In this document: positions 1 to 11,245 of the stretch, in pieces
How positions within the stretch are numbered: position 1 is the first letter of the stretch
Layout of the letters: every line of letters begins with the position of its first letter
NCBI RefSeq assembly: GCF_028372415.1
Contig: NC_092872.1
Span: forward strand, 392,544,853 to 392,608,852
Direction of reading: 5' to 3'
Length of the DNA: 64,000 bases
DNA from: Notamacropus eugenii
Lineage: Eukaryota > Chordata > Mammalia > Diprotodontia > Macropodidae
Position numbers and translations under genes: made by a program
The notes under the pieces: generated by a model
The model's input: the letters and a program-made list of their open reading frames with translations, nothing else
The model's database searches: none
Told to the model about the DNA's origin: nothing

Positions 1-1413
1 CCTACTGTGTCTTGAGTGCCAAGTGTATTCCACTTGTCTACCTCTCTGTTTCTTAGCCAATACCAAGTGGTTTTGATAATTGCTGCTTTATAGTACAATT
101 TGAGGCCTGGTAGCGCTAGGCCACCTTCCCAAGCATTTCTTTTCATTAGTCCCTTTGATATTCTGGACCTTTTGTTTTTCCAAATGAATTTTGATATTAT
201 TTTATCCAGCTCTAGAAAATAATTGTCTGATAGTTTAATTGGTATGGCACTAAATAAGTAAATTAATTTAGGTAGAATTTATTTTTTCATTTTCTTGATT
301 CTGTTTGACTGATTTTTTATGTCTCAGAGTTATTAGCTTCTACTTACCCAATTCAAATTTTTAATAAATTGTTTTCTCAGTTAACTTCTCCATCTCCTTC
401 TTCATTTGCCCAGTCGTTCCTTTTATGGAGTTATATTCTACAGTTAAGTTTTGCACTTCCTTTTCCATTTGACCAGCTTTCCTTTTTAAGGAGCTCTTTT
501 CTTCAGTGAATTGTTTTTTATTTTTTAAAAATCATTTGTTAATTTTTCTTCCTTATTAATTTAGATTTTAAAATCCTTCTTGAACTCTTCCATCAATGCG
601 ATTTGGGCTTGAGATCAGTTCTTATTCTCTTCTGAAGTTTCAGGTAGGAATATGGTCTCAATTCTGACCTTTTTGTTATTCGTGTTTTGATCTTTGTCCC
701 CACTGTAATATTCTATGATCTTTTCGCTTCTGGTTTGCTTTCTGCTCATGATGAATGTCTTTTTCCTGGCCTTTTAAAGTGGATCTCTGCTTCTGGAGCG
801 CATGGGATTCTGTCCCACTGTTCTTGTACTTGTAACCTGAAGCTTTGTGTATTGTGTCCTCCGTTTTTTTCATCTAGAGCTAGAATACTGCATCTTACCT
901 GGTGCTGAGCTGGCTGGTGTGCCAGAGCAGAGGCCAGGTAAAGTCTTTCTGAATTTCCTTGGAATTACCTTGGAGTTTGCTAGGTGAGGTGTGGTGAACT
1001 GTTTGTCTTGTCACAAGAGGTCTCCTCTCCTCTCCTGAGCTAGGGCACAGTCAGGTTCAACTTTTAGTGAACCCCCATCTTCACTACTGTCTTCCCAATT
1101 CTCCTGCCTATGCTAAGGCATGCCTAGGATCCTGGTGTTGATGCATACTGTCTCTGCGCCCTGGGACTCAGCATCTCCTCCCAGGTCACTGAGGTGGAGC
1201 TGTATGGGACACTTCTGGTCCTGTTCTGGTCCCCTTCAGTCACATCAAGTGGGACCCACCTTTCTGATTTCTCTAGCCTCTCAGCTAAGAGATGGTGTTC
1301 CCTCTGATTAATCCCACCATCCCGAGATTTTTCCCAGGGAAGTATTCTTTTTTTTTGAAGGTCAAAAAGAGGGGGGTCATTTACAGATCATTCCACCATC
1401 TTGGCTCCTGGAA
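1..1413 (-). mobile_element. L1 LINE, antisense, internally deleted, cut by window edge
   Basis: Read on the minus strand, this starts at about 1413 with an L1-type 5' UTR whose first bases contain the motif CCAAGATGG. It runs through the UTR to an ORF1 start near 752 and into the ORF1 coiled coil. At about position 275 it jumps directly to late ORF2 sequence, which continues to the window edge. The ORF2 piece (1-275) is the reverse complement of the region around 5420-5680 in the sense L1 further right. About 3.5 kb of a normal element (ORF1 C-terminus, spacer, most of ORF2) is therefore missing at the 275 junction. The alternative is two separate antisense fragments that happen to abut. Confidence 0.8.
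275..752 (-). pseudogene. L1 ORF1 N-terminal fragment (RNA-binding coiled-coil protein)
   Basis: On the minus strand an ATG at about 752 opens a frame starting MSRKQTRSEKIIEYYSGDK, which resembles the N-terminal motif before the coiled coil in the other ORF1 copies here. It then becomes Lys/Glu/Gln-rich coiled coil, with stop codons and frame changes. The RRM and C-terminal domain are absent because the element jumps into ORF2 sequence at about 275. L1 ORF1 proteins trimerise through this coiled coil and coat L1 RNA. This copy cannot encode one. Confidence 0.65.
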
Positions 1414-1574
1414 TTTCAAGTAGGTGACTTACAGACATTTGATATTCAGGCTGATAGTCTCAGGAGTAACTGCTGCTGTTACCTGGGGTTCTGTACTTCT
1501 CTCTCACTCAGTTCCACTGGGGCTGATATGTTTGAGAATTCACACTGCTGCTGCCAAATTACAGAAATAGAAGG

Positions 1575-2333
1575 AAACTGGTCAATGATTTTAAAAGAAG
1601 AAGAAAAGAAATCACAACAGAATCTAAAAGGAAAATTGGACATATGGAAAAGGAAGCACAAAAACTAACTGGGAAAATTGGATAAATAGAAAAGGAAACA
1701 CAAAGCCTAACTGGTAAAAGTGGACAAATGGAATATGATGCACAAAAATTAACCGGAGAAAACACCTCCTTAAAAGGAGCAATTGGAAAGATGGAAAAGG
1801 AGATGGAAAAGTTAACTGAAGAAAACAATTTGATGTAAATTAGAATTTGACAAGTGGATGCTAATGAATCTATGAGACATCAAGAATCAGTCAAACAGAA
1901 TCTAAAGAATGAAAACATAAAAGAAAATTTAAAATATCTATTTAGAAAAACAAATGACTTGGAAAATAGATACAGGAGAGAAAATCTAAAAATTATTGGG
2001 CTACCAGAAATCCATGATGGAATAAAGAACCTGAACAATATCTTCCAAGAAATTATTAAGTAAAACTGCCTAGAAGTCTTAGACATAGAGGGTAAAATAG
2101 TCATCAAAAGAATTCACCATTCACCACCTGAAAGGGATGCCAAACCAAAACCACCAAGGAATTTCATGGCCAAATTCCAGGACTACCAAGTGAAGGAGAA
2201 AACACTACAGAGAGCCAGAAAGAAACCATTCAAATATTGCTTAGATACAGTCAGGATCACACAGGACCTTGCAGCTTCTGTAAGGCAAAGGAGCAGGAAA
2301 TACAATCAAGAATCAATTATCCAGGAATTTTGA
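1575..2333 (+). pseudogene. L1 ORF1 pseudogene, coiled coil plus C-terminal domain
   Basis: The frame is broken but readable. From about 1575 to 1850 there is a heptad-like Lys/Glu/Leu coiled coil with repeated 'KLTGKxGQMEKE'-type units. After that come residues typical of the L1 ORF1 RNA-recognition and C-terminal domains: DLENRYRRENLKIIGLPE (about 1955-2010), HHSPPERD (about 2113-2136) and VRITQDLAAS (about 2248-2280). In-frame stops (for example at about 2061 and in the coil) separate these blocks. The protein family binds L1 RNA and acts as a nucleic-acid chaperone in the L1 ribonucleoprotein. This copy is non-coding. Confidence 0.82.
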
Positions 2334-3049
2334 GCATAATGCTTCAGGCAAGGAGGTAGACATTCAATGAAATAAGAGATTTCCAGACATTTCAGATGAA
2401 TAGGGCAGAGATCAATAGACAATTCGATATTCAAACACAAGTGTCAAGAGAGGTATAAAAGGGTAAACAGGGGGAAAATAATTGTTATTTAATATGGGCA
2501 TGCTGTTTACACCCCTATAAGTGAAGATGATACTTATTAATCTTGAGAATAGTATATTTATTATGACGTTTAAGGGGATATACATAGATAGGGGGAATAG
2601 GTATAAAGTCAGTAATGTGATGATAAAAATGAAATTTAAGAGTGCTAAGTAACAGGAGATATGGAAAGGAAGAGGCAGAATATGGAAAATTACGTCCCAG
2701 GAAGAGGCACAAAATTAAATTACAGAAGAAGGAAGGAGGGGAGAGAGATGTGCATTGTTTGATATTCATTCTTATTTGATTTGGTTCAAGGAAGGAACAA
2801 CAAAATCAGTTAAGTATAGAAATTTAACTAGCTCTAGAGACGGTAGGGGGAAAAAGGGAAAAGAGAAGGGAGGAGAGGTTAAAAGGGAGGAAAGTAGTAG
2901 TAAAAGTAAACCACAGTAAATGGAGGGGGGCTGAAAGAAGAAAGGGAAGACTGAGGGAGGTGGTCGGAAAAAGTTAAAATACTATTGTGGAGGGAAAGGT
3001 AGTAGGGGGAACTAAGAGTACAAATCGGGGGGAAATAAGATGGAGAAAA

Positions 3050-6000
3050 AGACATAGTAATCATGCCTGTGAGTGTAAATGGCATGAACTCTCACACAAA
3101 AAAGGGAACAGGAGAATGAATTAAAAAGCATAATCCAACACTATGCTGTTTCCAAGACACACATTTGAAACTTTGGGAAGCACATTAGGTAAAGGCAAAA
3201 CGTTGGAGCAGAATATATTTCGTGTCATCTGATGTAAAAAAAGCAGAGGTAGTAAACCTAATCTCAAAAAGAGAAACAGAAATAGATCGAATTAAAAGAG
3301 ATAAGGAAGGAAAGTATATCCTACCAAAAGGCAACATAGACAACAAAGCAATATCATTAGTAAACACAGATGCTCCAAGTGGTATAGCATTCAGATTCTT
3401 ACAGGAGTAGTTATGGGAATTACAGGAAGAAATATAAAGCAAAACTACACTAAAGGGGGACTTCAACCTCCCGCTCTCTGAACTTCACAAATCTAACCTC
3501 AAAATAAACAAGAAAGAAGTTAAAGAGGTGAATAAAACTCAGGATAAAGTAGATATGATAGATCCCTAGAGAAAATTGAGTGGGGATAGAAAGGAATATA
3601 ACTTTTTCTTAGTGATCCTGGCACATATACAAAAACTGATGATGTACTAGACCATAGAAGCCTCACAATCCATTGCAGAAAGACAGAGATAGTCAATGCA
3701 TCCTTTTCAGATCATAATGCAAGAAAATTTATATGTAATCAAACGCCATGGAAAGATAGAACGAAAATCAAATGGAAACTAAATAATCTAATCCTAAAGA
3801 ATGCGTGGGTTAACAACAAATCATAGAAACAATCAACAAATTCATTCAAGAGAGTGACAACGAGACAACCTATCAAATCTTATGGGATGCTACAAAAGCA
3901 TTTCTTGCGGAAGTTTTATATCTTTGAATCCCTACATGAATAAAATACAGCAAGAAGACATCAATGAACTGCAGCTGAAAAAGTTCGAAAAAGAACAAAC
4001 TGAAAATCCCCAAGAAAATATCAAATTAGAAACACTGAAAGCCAAAAGAGAGATCAATAAAACTGAAATTAAGAAAACTATTGAACTAATAAATAAAATT
4101 AAGATTTGCTTTTATGAAAAAGTCAACAAAATTGATGAACCTTTGGTCACTTTGATTAAAAAAAAAGAAAGGAGAAAACCAAGTTACAAATATCAAACAT
4201 GCAAAGGGTGAACTCACCTCCAATGAGGAGGAAATTAAAACAATAATTAGATATTATCCAACTGTATGCCCATAAATTCAATAATCTAAATGAGATTGAT
4301 GATTATTTTAAAACAATGCGTTGCCCAGATTAACAGAAGATGAAGTTGAGTACTTAAATAACCTCATATCAGAAAAGTAAATTGAACAAGTCATCAATGA
4401 ATTGCCTAGGAAAAAGTCTACAGGGCCAAATGGATTTACTAGTGAATTCTTTCGAACATTTTAAGAACAGCTAATTCCAATATTATATAAAATATTTGGG
4501 AAACTTGGAGTAGAAGGAGTCCTCCCAAATGCTTTTTATAATACAAATGTTGTTCTGATACCTAAACCAGGAAGAAGTAAAACAGAGAATGACAATTATG
4601 GATCAATTTCTCTAATGAATATAGATGCACAAATTTTAAATAACATTTTAGCAAAAATACTACAGCAACTTTTCAGGAGAATAGTACATTATGATCAGGT
4701 AGGATTTATACCAGGAAGGCAGGGCTGGTTCAATATTAGGAAAACTTATTAGCATTATTGATCATATCAACAACAAAACTAACATTTATTGCAAAATTAC
4801 CTCTATAGATGGAGAAAAAACTTTTGAAAAACACATCTAGTCCTATGGAAAACACTATAGAGCATAGGAATAAGTGGAACTTTCCATAAAATAATAAGCA
4901 GTATCTACCTAAAATCTTCAGCAAGCATTTTATGCAATGAGGATAAGCTAGATTCATTTCAAATAAGATCAGGAGTGAAACAAGGATGTCCATTGTCACA
5001 ACTTTTATTCAATATGATTTTAGAATTATTAGCTGCAACAGTAAGAGAAGAAAAAGAAGTTGAAGGAATTAGAATAGGCAAAGAAGAAACTAAGTTATCA
5101 TTCTTTGATGATATGATGATATACTTAAAGAATATCACAGAATCAAGTTAAAAAGTATTTGAAATAATAAACAACTTTAGCAAAGTTGCAGATTATGAAA
5201 TAAATACACATAAATCTTCTGCATTTCTATATATTGCTAACAAAATCCAACAGCAAGAGATAGGAAGAGAAATCCCATTTAAAGCTAGGGTAGACACTAT
5301 AAAATATTTCAGAGTTTACCTGTCAAAATAAACCCAGGGACTACATGAACAAAATTACAAAACACTTTACACACAAATAAAGTTAGATTTAAATAAGTGG
5401 AAAAACATCAGTTGCTCTTGGTAGGCTGAATTTCTATAATAAAAGTGACAACTCTACCTAAATTAATTTACTTATTCAGTGCTATATCAGTCAAACTACC
5501 GGATAATTATTTTCTACAATCAGAAAAAAAAAATATCAGAATCTATCTGGAAGAACAAAATGTTCAGAATATCAAGGGAACTAATGAAAAGAAGTGCTAG
5601 GGAAGGTGGCTTAGCCCTACCAGTTCTCAAATTGAATTATAAAACAGCAATTACTAAAATCACTTGATACTAGGTAAGAAAGAGAAGGGTAGACTAGGGC
5701 ATAGGTTAGGTACTCAAGACACAGTAGTCAATTAATATAGTAATCTACTGTTTGGTAAACTCAAGAACTCCAGCTTCTGGAATAAGAACTCTCTGTTAGA
5801 CAGAAATTGCTGGGAAAGCTGGACAACAGTGAGGCAGAAGCTGAGCATATACCAATGCCTGACATCACACAGAAGAATAAAGTTCAATTGGGTGCATGAT
5901 CTAGGTATAAAGATTGATATTATAAACAAATTAGTGGAGCAAGGAATAATGTATTTATCAGATTTATGGAGAATGGGGAAATTTTTGACTAAACAACAGA

Positions 6001-6715
6001 CAGAAAACATTAAAAAGTACAATATAGATAATTTTGACTACATTAAATTGAAAAGTTTTTTTACAAAGAAACCCAATGCAACCAAGATTATGAGGGAATC
6101 AGAAAACTGGGAAAGAATTTTTGCGACTAATGCTTGTGATAAAGGTCTCATTTCTAAAATATATAGAGAAATTTGTCAAATGTACAAGAACACAAGTCAT
6201 TCCCCAATTGATAAATAACCAAATGATATGAACAGGTACTTTTCAGAGATAGAAATTAAAACTATCTATAGTCAAGTGAAAAAATGCTCGAAATCACTAT
6301 TGATTAGAGAGATGAAAATCAAAATAACTCTTACATACTGGTATCACTCCTGTAAGATTGGCTAACATGACAAAAGAGGAAGATGATAAATGTTAGAGAA
6401 GTTGTGGGAGTTGGAACATTAATTCATTGTTGATGGAGCTGTGAGGTGATCCAAATATTCTGGAGAGCAATGTGGGGACTATGCTGAAATGGCTACAAAA
6501 ATGTGCATGCCCTTTGACCCAGCAATTCCCCTTCCAGAACTGCATCCCCAAGAGACCGTAAAAATGGGAAAGGTTCCCACATGTAGAAAAATATTTATAG
6601 CAGCTCTCTTTGTGGCGGCCAAAAACTAGAAATCAAGGGGATGCCCATCAATTGGGAAATGACTAAAATTGTGGCACAGGAATGTAATGGAATACTCGTG
6701 TGCTGTAAGAAATGA
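3050..6715 (+). pseudogene. L1 ORF2 pseudogene (endonuclease plus reverse transcriptase)
   Basis: The endonuclease start lies near 3050 and its GDFN motif is intact at about 3458-3470. A long helical linker follows (3880-4210 is one open stretch). Reverse-transcriptase blocks are visible: [12 protein letters not shown] at about 4692-4727, then SGVKQGCPLS at about 4970-5000. The catalytic box reads FFDD at 5101-5112 where L1s normally have FADD. The C-terminal segment ends with the FDPAIPL-type motif at about 6510-6540. Many stops and frameshifts separate the blocks. Family knowledge: ORF2p nicks target DNA and primes reverse transcription there. This copy cannot. Confidence 0.85.
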
Positions 6716-6965
6716 TCAACAGGAAGACTTCAGAGAGACCTGGAAAGACATATCTGAACTAATGCTGAGTGAGGAGCAGAACCAGAAGAACTTTCTTCCC
6801 AACCACAACCACAGTGTGTGATGAATTTTTCTGGTAGACTTAGTACTTCATTGCAATGCAAGGACTTAAAAAATTCCCAATGGCCTCTTGAGGCAAAATG
6901 CCTTCCCCATCCAGATAAAGAACTATGGAATTGGATCATAGAATGAAACAAGCTGTTTTCGGTTT

Positions 6966-6980
6966 GGGGGGGGGGGGGGG
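6966..6980 (+). repeat. G15 homopolymer in the L1 3' UTR
   Basis: Fifteen consecutive G residues, followed by T-rich sequence, lie in the 3' UTR of the sense L1. The homologous 3' UTRs at 18472-18945 and (antisense) 30894-31200 lack the run. It is therefore an expansion private to this copy, or an assembly or sequencing length artefact. Confidence 0.9.
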
Positions 6981-7214
6981 TTGTATTATGTTTTGTTTTG
7001 TTTTGTTTTATGATTTCTCCCATTCATTTTAATTCTTCTACACAACATGACTAAAGTGAAAATGTATTTAATAGGAATGTGTGTGTGTGGAAACTATACA
7101 AAATTTTCCACCATCTGAGGGAGGGAGTGGGGATGGAAGATGATACAGGGGAAAAAAAAATCTAAGATATATGGAAGTGATTGTATAACACTGACAATAA
7201 GTAAAATAATTTAA

Positions 7215-7985
7215 TCTAAGCAAAGTAATAATTGCTCCTTGCTTTTACCTTTCTGAACTCCCTAAAGTCATGTCTCAGCAACTTCTACTTACTTGAAGTT
7301 AACTCATTCTATCCGTAGCATCCAGGTTAGACCCTGGTCACAATAATTTGACAGCCTGTAGGACAACTTCTCCCTGTTTTCAATTAGATAGCTATCTTTG
7401 CATCAATCTGCCCCCCATCTAATATGTATTTTCACACTTGGGGACTTTATTTTACAAATTTTACAAACTCAGACCTTTTCCTCATAGTTAGTCATCACCC
7501 AAAAATCCCATTATTCCACTTTAGCCACAAAAAGGTAAGGTCATACCTTATGTTATGTGCCAGGATATAAGCATAACTGAAGAGGGATAAGGTAAGGCCC
7601 CCACACTCCTAGTGCACAAACGAGAAAAAAGTTATGAAAAAGAAACATGGAGATGAAGAGTGGTTTCAATTAACTTTGTCTCCACACAAATTTGCTTAAG
7701 AGGCTGCTATGAAACTTTTGAACAAAAAATATTTTTTTTCCTTTTTATTTAGGCAGAGAAACTCAGAGGTGTAAGGGAGTCATGTTGCCAACCACTTATA
7801 ATTTCCTTGAAGGTAGTATGTATTGCTTTTTCTTTCCAATTTGTATTTGTTTTTCCTTTCTTAAATTCCACTTAACTGCACTGGGGATGGCTTTCACGTG
7901 TACTTAATTAAAAACATTTTACATGTTCTTTATTGAAATGAAAATTTATTTGAACCCTGGAGCTGAGAGAATACTGCTCCAATAA
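7215..7985. other. No gene; apparently single-copy AT-rich DNA
   Basis: Between the L1 tail and the L2 copy I see no element signature, no long reading frame and no RNA gene. There is a T-run at about 7731-7739. The stretch could be very old degraded repeat. Confidence 0.5.
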
Positions 7986-8178
7986 ATGGAGAATAGTGAT
8001 TATGACACCTTTGTTCTTCCCATCACCTAGACCTTATTTTCATGATCTTGGACCTTCAACTATTTCTCTCTTGTTTTAAACTCCCCATTCTTCATCTTTC
8101 CCCCTTCATTTCCCATAAATTTAGTTATCACCTTTCCCTTCCAGTCTAATCCCTTGACACCATGTTTTCCTGGTTCAT

Positions 8179-8552
8179 TGCCCGGGGTCTACTCCCGGGC
8201 CTTCGCCTCTCCACTTACCGATCCCCGGGCTTCGGACGTCTCTGGCCCCTCTCCCGGTTGGGGGAGGGCAATAAACAGGCAGAGCACCCGAAAGGAGTTG
8301 CAGTCAGCAAGCTTTATTGCATTTCTTCCCCTTCTCCTTCTTCTTCTAAGCCCATGTGATCATCCCCTTTTATTATCCCTGTCTCCTCCCCCGTACCTCC
8401 CATGGGCGGGCGAGCTCCTCCCAAGTGCCTCTCCGCGGGTGGAGCCAGCCTGTTACCAGGGCCATCCCAGTACCCCACAAGGGGGCAGGTTCACACCCTC
8501 AGGCGTCTCACGGTCCTCACGGGGGACCCCGGTCCAGAGCTGTCCCCCAACA
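8179..8552 (-). mobile_element. Solo LTR of an endogenous retrovirus, with 6-bp TSD
   Basis: This GC- and CpG-rich 374-bp block sits inside AT-rich L2 sequence. On the minus strand it begins TGTTGGGGGACAG and ends CCCGGGCA, the TG...CA ends expected of an LTR. It is flanked by a perfect 6-bp direct repeat, GTTCAT, at 8173-8178 and 8553-8558. An A/T-rich TATA-like box and an AATAAA signal lie in the expected order on the minus strand. No internal retroviral sequence remains, so it is a recombination-derived solo LTR. A 6-bp duplication is typical of class II (beta-like, ERVK) integrases, but that assignment is inference. The many surviving CpGs argue for a fairly recent insertion. Confidence 0.9.
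8312..8376 (-). promoter_or_regulatory. LTR core promoter and polyadenylation signal
   Basis: On the minus strand a TATA-like GGGATAATAAAAGGGG lies at about 8365-8380. An AATAAA polyadenylation signal follows at about 8313-8318, about 50 bases downstream. This spacing allows only a very short R region, as in beta-retroviruses. The following U5-like sequence (towards 8179) is CpG-rich. No transcription is shown; this is a motif-level call. Confidence 0.65.
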
Positions 8553-10542
8553 GTTCATGTTTCCTATACCAGGCCAATCTTCCTTCCTTCTCATTTCTAA
8601 CCTCATAGTTGACCACTTAAGTATATATTTTATGTACTCTTAAATCACCTGCTTTCTTGCTCTATCACTAATCACATCTTGTCAAACCCCAAACCTGGGT
8701 TACTTTCATCTGCTATCTTTTCCAGTTCTATTCTAGTGTTGCTGAACGCAATTAGAGGAACTTATTCAACTGTATCCAGTGAGTCCACTGTACATTTATG
8801 GTAAACAATTTTACTACATCATAAACATAATTTTATTCTTCTTGTTTGACTGTGATAGTCCCTGTAACTTTTGAAAGTTTTTCCTATCACCTTAATCCAA
8901 CTGCAGTACTCACCATTCCATCTCTCAAAAAAAAATTAAACTCCTATTGGTCATTTTGATCTCTCCTATTTCCCCTACTCTTTACCTCAAAATTCCTCCA
9001 AATCTCCCCATTCTCTGTTTCAATTTCTGTGGCTGAGATAGCTTTTCTTATTGTCATGGCCAAGCACTCATTTCTTCTTTGATTGTTATATCAAAATATT
9101 TCGTATCTTATGACCCTGGTCCTGTTGTCAGCAACAATAACCAAAATGACTTGCTCCTCCCCAAAACAAACAGAATAAACTTTTGACCATGCCATTCTCT
9201 CAATCTAAAACCGTATATTGTATCACACTCTCTTTCATACCCAAAATCCAAAAAGTGTCTCTATTTATTGTCTCATTTCCTTACTTCCCATTTACTTTGC
9301 AACCCCTCATAATCTCATATCAATGCAACTTGAAATATCCATCTCTAAGGTCTTCAGAGGTGATTTGTTTTCTAAATATTTTCTCACTCCGCATTCTCCC
9401 TGACCTTTCTTCAGCTTTCACATTGGCAGTGACCATTTCTTCCTACTTATTCTCTCCTCTCTTGGTAAATCAGGTTTTCAATCTCCACATCAGTCTTAGC
9501 TCTCCTTCTTCCCCAATAAAAAGTAAAGCCTTTTTATTTCTAAATCTACTGCATTTCTCACATCCATATCTTTCTTCGTACTTCTACTGACAATAATCTA
9601 CTGACTGTAATCCTCATGGTCAGGCAACCAGCTTTTTTTGTCCCTGGGTGTCAAAGCTTATAAGGCATTGATAGTATTTGCAGTCTTTTATGGATATAGA
9701 AATAATCAAATGTAGAACCTACGGAGTAATAATTAATTAATATGGGAAACTACCAGAAGGCACATTTTATCTTCCAGCATAAGCAATATTGAATGTGTTC
9801 CTTCCTGATATTGTTCCTCCTATCCCAGGAAGTTGTCTGTCCAAATAAGTAGATTTAAGGATATATTTCATATCACTTGTCCTAGACATATTGCTTGAAC
9901 TTTTACAGAAATATTACAGTTTGTGATTTTGTCCTCATCACTTCTGTCTTGGATTACTACATTAACCTCCTGAGTGACATCTGTGCTTCTTTTCTCTCCT
10001 ATCTTCAATCTATCCTTTATATATTTGCCACATTTATTTTCCTAAAGCACTAGTATGACTACTTTAATATGTTTCTCAAAAATTTTCATTGAATTTCTAG
10101 TATATCTAAGATAAATTTCAAATCGTTTTCTAGGATTTTTAAAATACTCCACAACCTGATTTCAATCTTTTATTCCTGTTTATTCAGTTTCATGTACTTT
10201 GTGTCCCAGGAAAATTAGTCTGTCTTCCCCAAATTATTCATTGCATTCTCTCTTTCCATGATATCACATGGGCCATCACTATTTACAACATGCTTGCATC
10301 TTCACCTCCTTACATGCTTCATAACCCAGTCACATTAACTAAATGTTATTTAAGTCACATCTATTGGAAGAGTTTTGATATTTCTAATTATTGGTATTCC
10401 TCCTGAAATGACAATTTGTGTTTAATCAGTTATGTATAAGGGATATTTCCTCTGCTCTCCAGTAAAATGTAATCACTATATGGAAAGAAACTTTTGTTTT
10501 GTTTTGTTGCATTGGTTATTTGTATGAGTATCTGCAGCAGTT

Positions 10543-10795
10543 GAGATGCGATACAGCATAGTGGACAGAAAACAGGTCATAGATTCAGGAAAACCTAGGT
10601 TAAAATCTATCCCTAAAACAAGAAAGCTGTGTGACCCTGAATAAGTCACTTAACTTCTCAGATTCCCCCGATGATTGTTTGAGACTGTAAGTTTCAGAGG
10701 AGATGCTAGTTTTCATAAAGGGCAGCTTTCAACTGAAATGTATGCATTCTCCCTACACTAATGAAGCACAGGTCCTGGGGGAAAATCCCTACCAG
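10543..10795 (+). mobile_element. tRNA-derived CORE-SINE of marsupial type
   Basis: The head carries the 'CAGCATAGTGGA' promoter-like start. The conserved core block GTGTGACCCTGAATAAGTCACTTAACTT lies at about 10628-10655. The tail region contains GACTGTAAGTTTCAGAGGAGATGCT and ends ACACTAATGAAGCACAGGTCC, which is the 3' part I associate with marsupial Mar1/WSINE-type SINEs. It is diverged, with no clear TSD. It is one of the better clues to a marsupial source. Confidence 0.75.
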
Positions 10796-10971
10796 CTGAC
10801 AAAATGCTTTAATATAAATGAATAATTAAAGAACTTGTAATTTTGCTGGTATACAAACTCTTTTCACCTTTGTGATTTGAAATTCATCTATAATTTTGCT
10901 TTTGTGAGGAGCCTTTTGGTCAGTAATTTAAAAAAAAAAGTTTTGATCACATAGGTAAGCTCTTCTTTCCT

Positions 10972-11058
10972 CCAAGTATAGCACTCTATCCACTATGTCA
11001 TGCTGTATTTAATATAATAGCTGTTTAATAAATACCTGTTGCATTGAATTTATTCGTT
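10972..11058. repeat. SINE-head and L2/MIR-tail relics
   Basis: GCACTCTATCCACTATGTCATGCTG is the reverse complement of a CORE-SINE head. It is followed directly by GTTTAATAAATACCTGTTGCATTGAAT, which resembles the sense 3' terminus of L2/MIR elements. Both pieces are short and decayed. Confidence 0.5.
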
Positions 11059-11190
11059 TGATTGAATTCGTATTTTCCATATAGTCCTCAAGGTAAAATC
11101 ACTTTTTCTTTTTGAGACTGCTGGAAACCAATCAAGTACTTTGCAAGCAAGTTTTCTAGGAGAACAATAATTACTAATATAATGATTCTG

Positions 11191-11245
11191 TTTCTCTCTC
11201 TCTTTCTCTCTCTCTCTTCCTCCTCTTCATCCTCCTCCCTCCCAC
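11191..11245. repeat. CT/CCT-rich low-complexity tract
   Basis: Imperfect (CT)n passing into TCC/TCCTCC units, polypyrimidine on the plus strand. No gene association is seen. Confidence 0.85.

Larger units (their letters stand above)
1575..7214 (+). mobile_element. L1 LINE, sense, nearly full length, 5'-truncated within ORF1
   Basis: A contiguous 5.6-kb L1 in the order ORF1 coiled coil and C-terminal domain (1575-2333), purine-rich inter-ORF spacer (about 2340-3050), ORF2 endonuclease, reverse transcriptase and C-terminal part (about 3050-6715), and 3' UTR with T-rich and G-rich tracts ending in an A-rich tail near 7214. The 5' UTR and ORF1 N-terminus are absent. The 160 bases before it (1414-1574) could not be assigned. 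No clear target-site duplication was found. It is the most complete L1 in the window, and stop codons and indels occur throughout, so it is inactive. Confidence 0.88.
7986..10420 (+). mobile_element. L2 LINE, sense, fragmented, split by a solo LTR
   Basis: CT-rich sense-strand sequence resembling the 5' half of mammalian L2 runs on either side of the LTR at 8179-8552. The reverse-transcriptase palm region follows at about 9190-9600, where the frame reads LPDLSSAF in place of the L2 consensus LLDLSAAF. At about 9930-10340 is the L2 3' part, beginning GGATTACTACATTAACCTCC and continuing through the 'lymphocyte-like' CT-rich region of L2. About 300 bases at 9630-9930 could not be assigned and may be unrelated. 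Coding capacity is lost. One decayed copy is the simplest reading, but two neighbouring copies are possible. Confidence 0.65.

Noticed and set aside
8154..8600. 148-codon plus-strand reading frame
   Set aside because: It covers the solo LTR and its flanks, crosses both TSDs and is antisense to the LTR. Proline/serine-rich translation comes from base composition.
9183..9590. 135-codon plus-strand frame as a possible host gene
   Set aside because: It reads as decayed L2 reverse transcriptase (LPDLSSAF block). No splice or promoter context is present.
10543..10620. tRNA gene
   Set aside because: The tRNA-like head belongs to a CORE-SINE and is followed by the SINE core and tail. No cloverleaf or intact A and B boxes could be supported.
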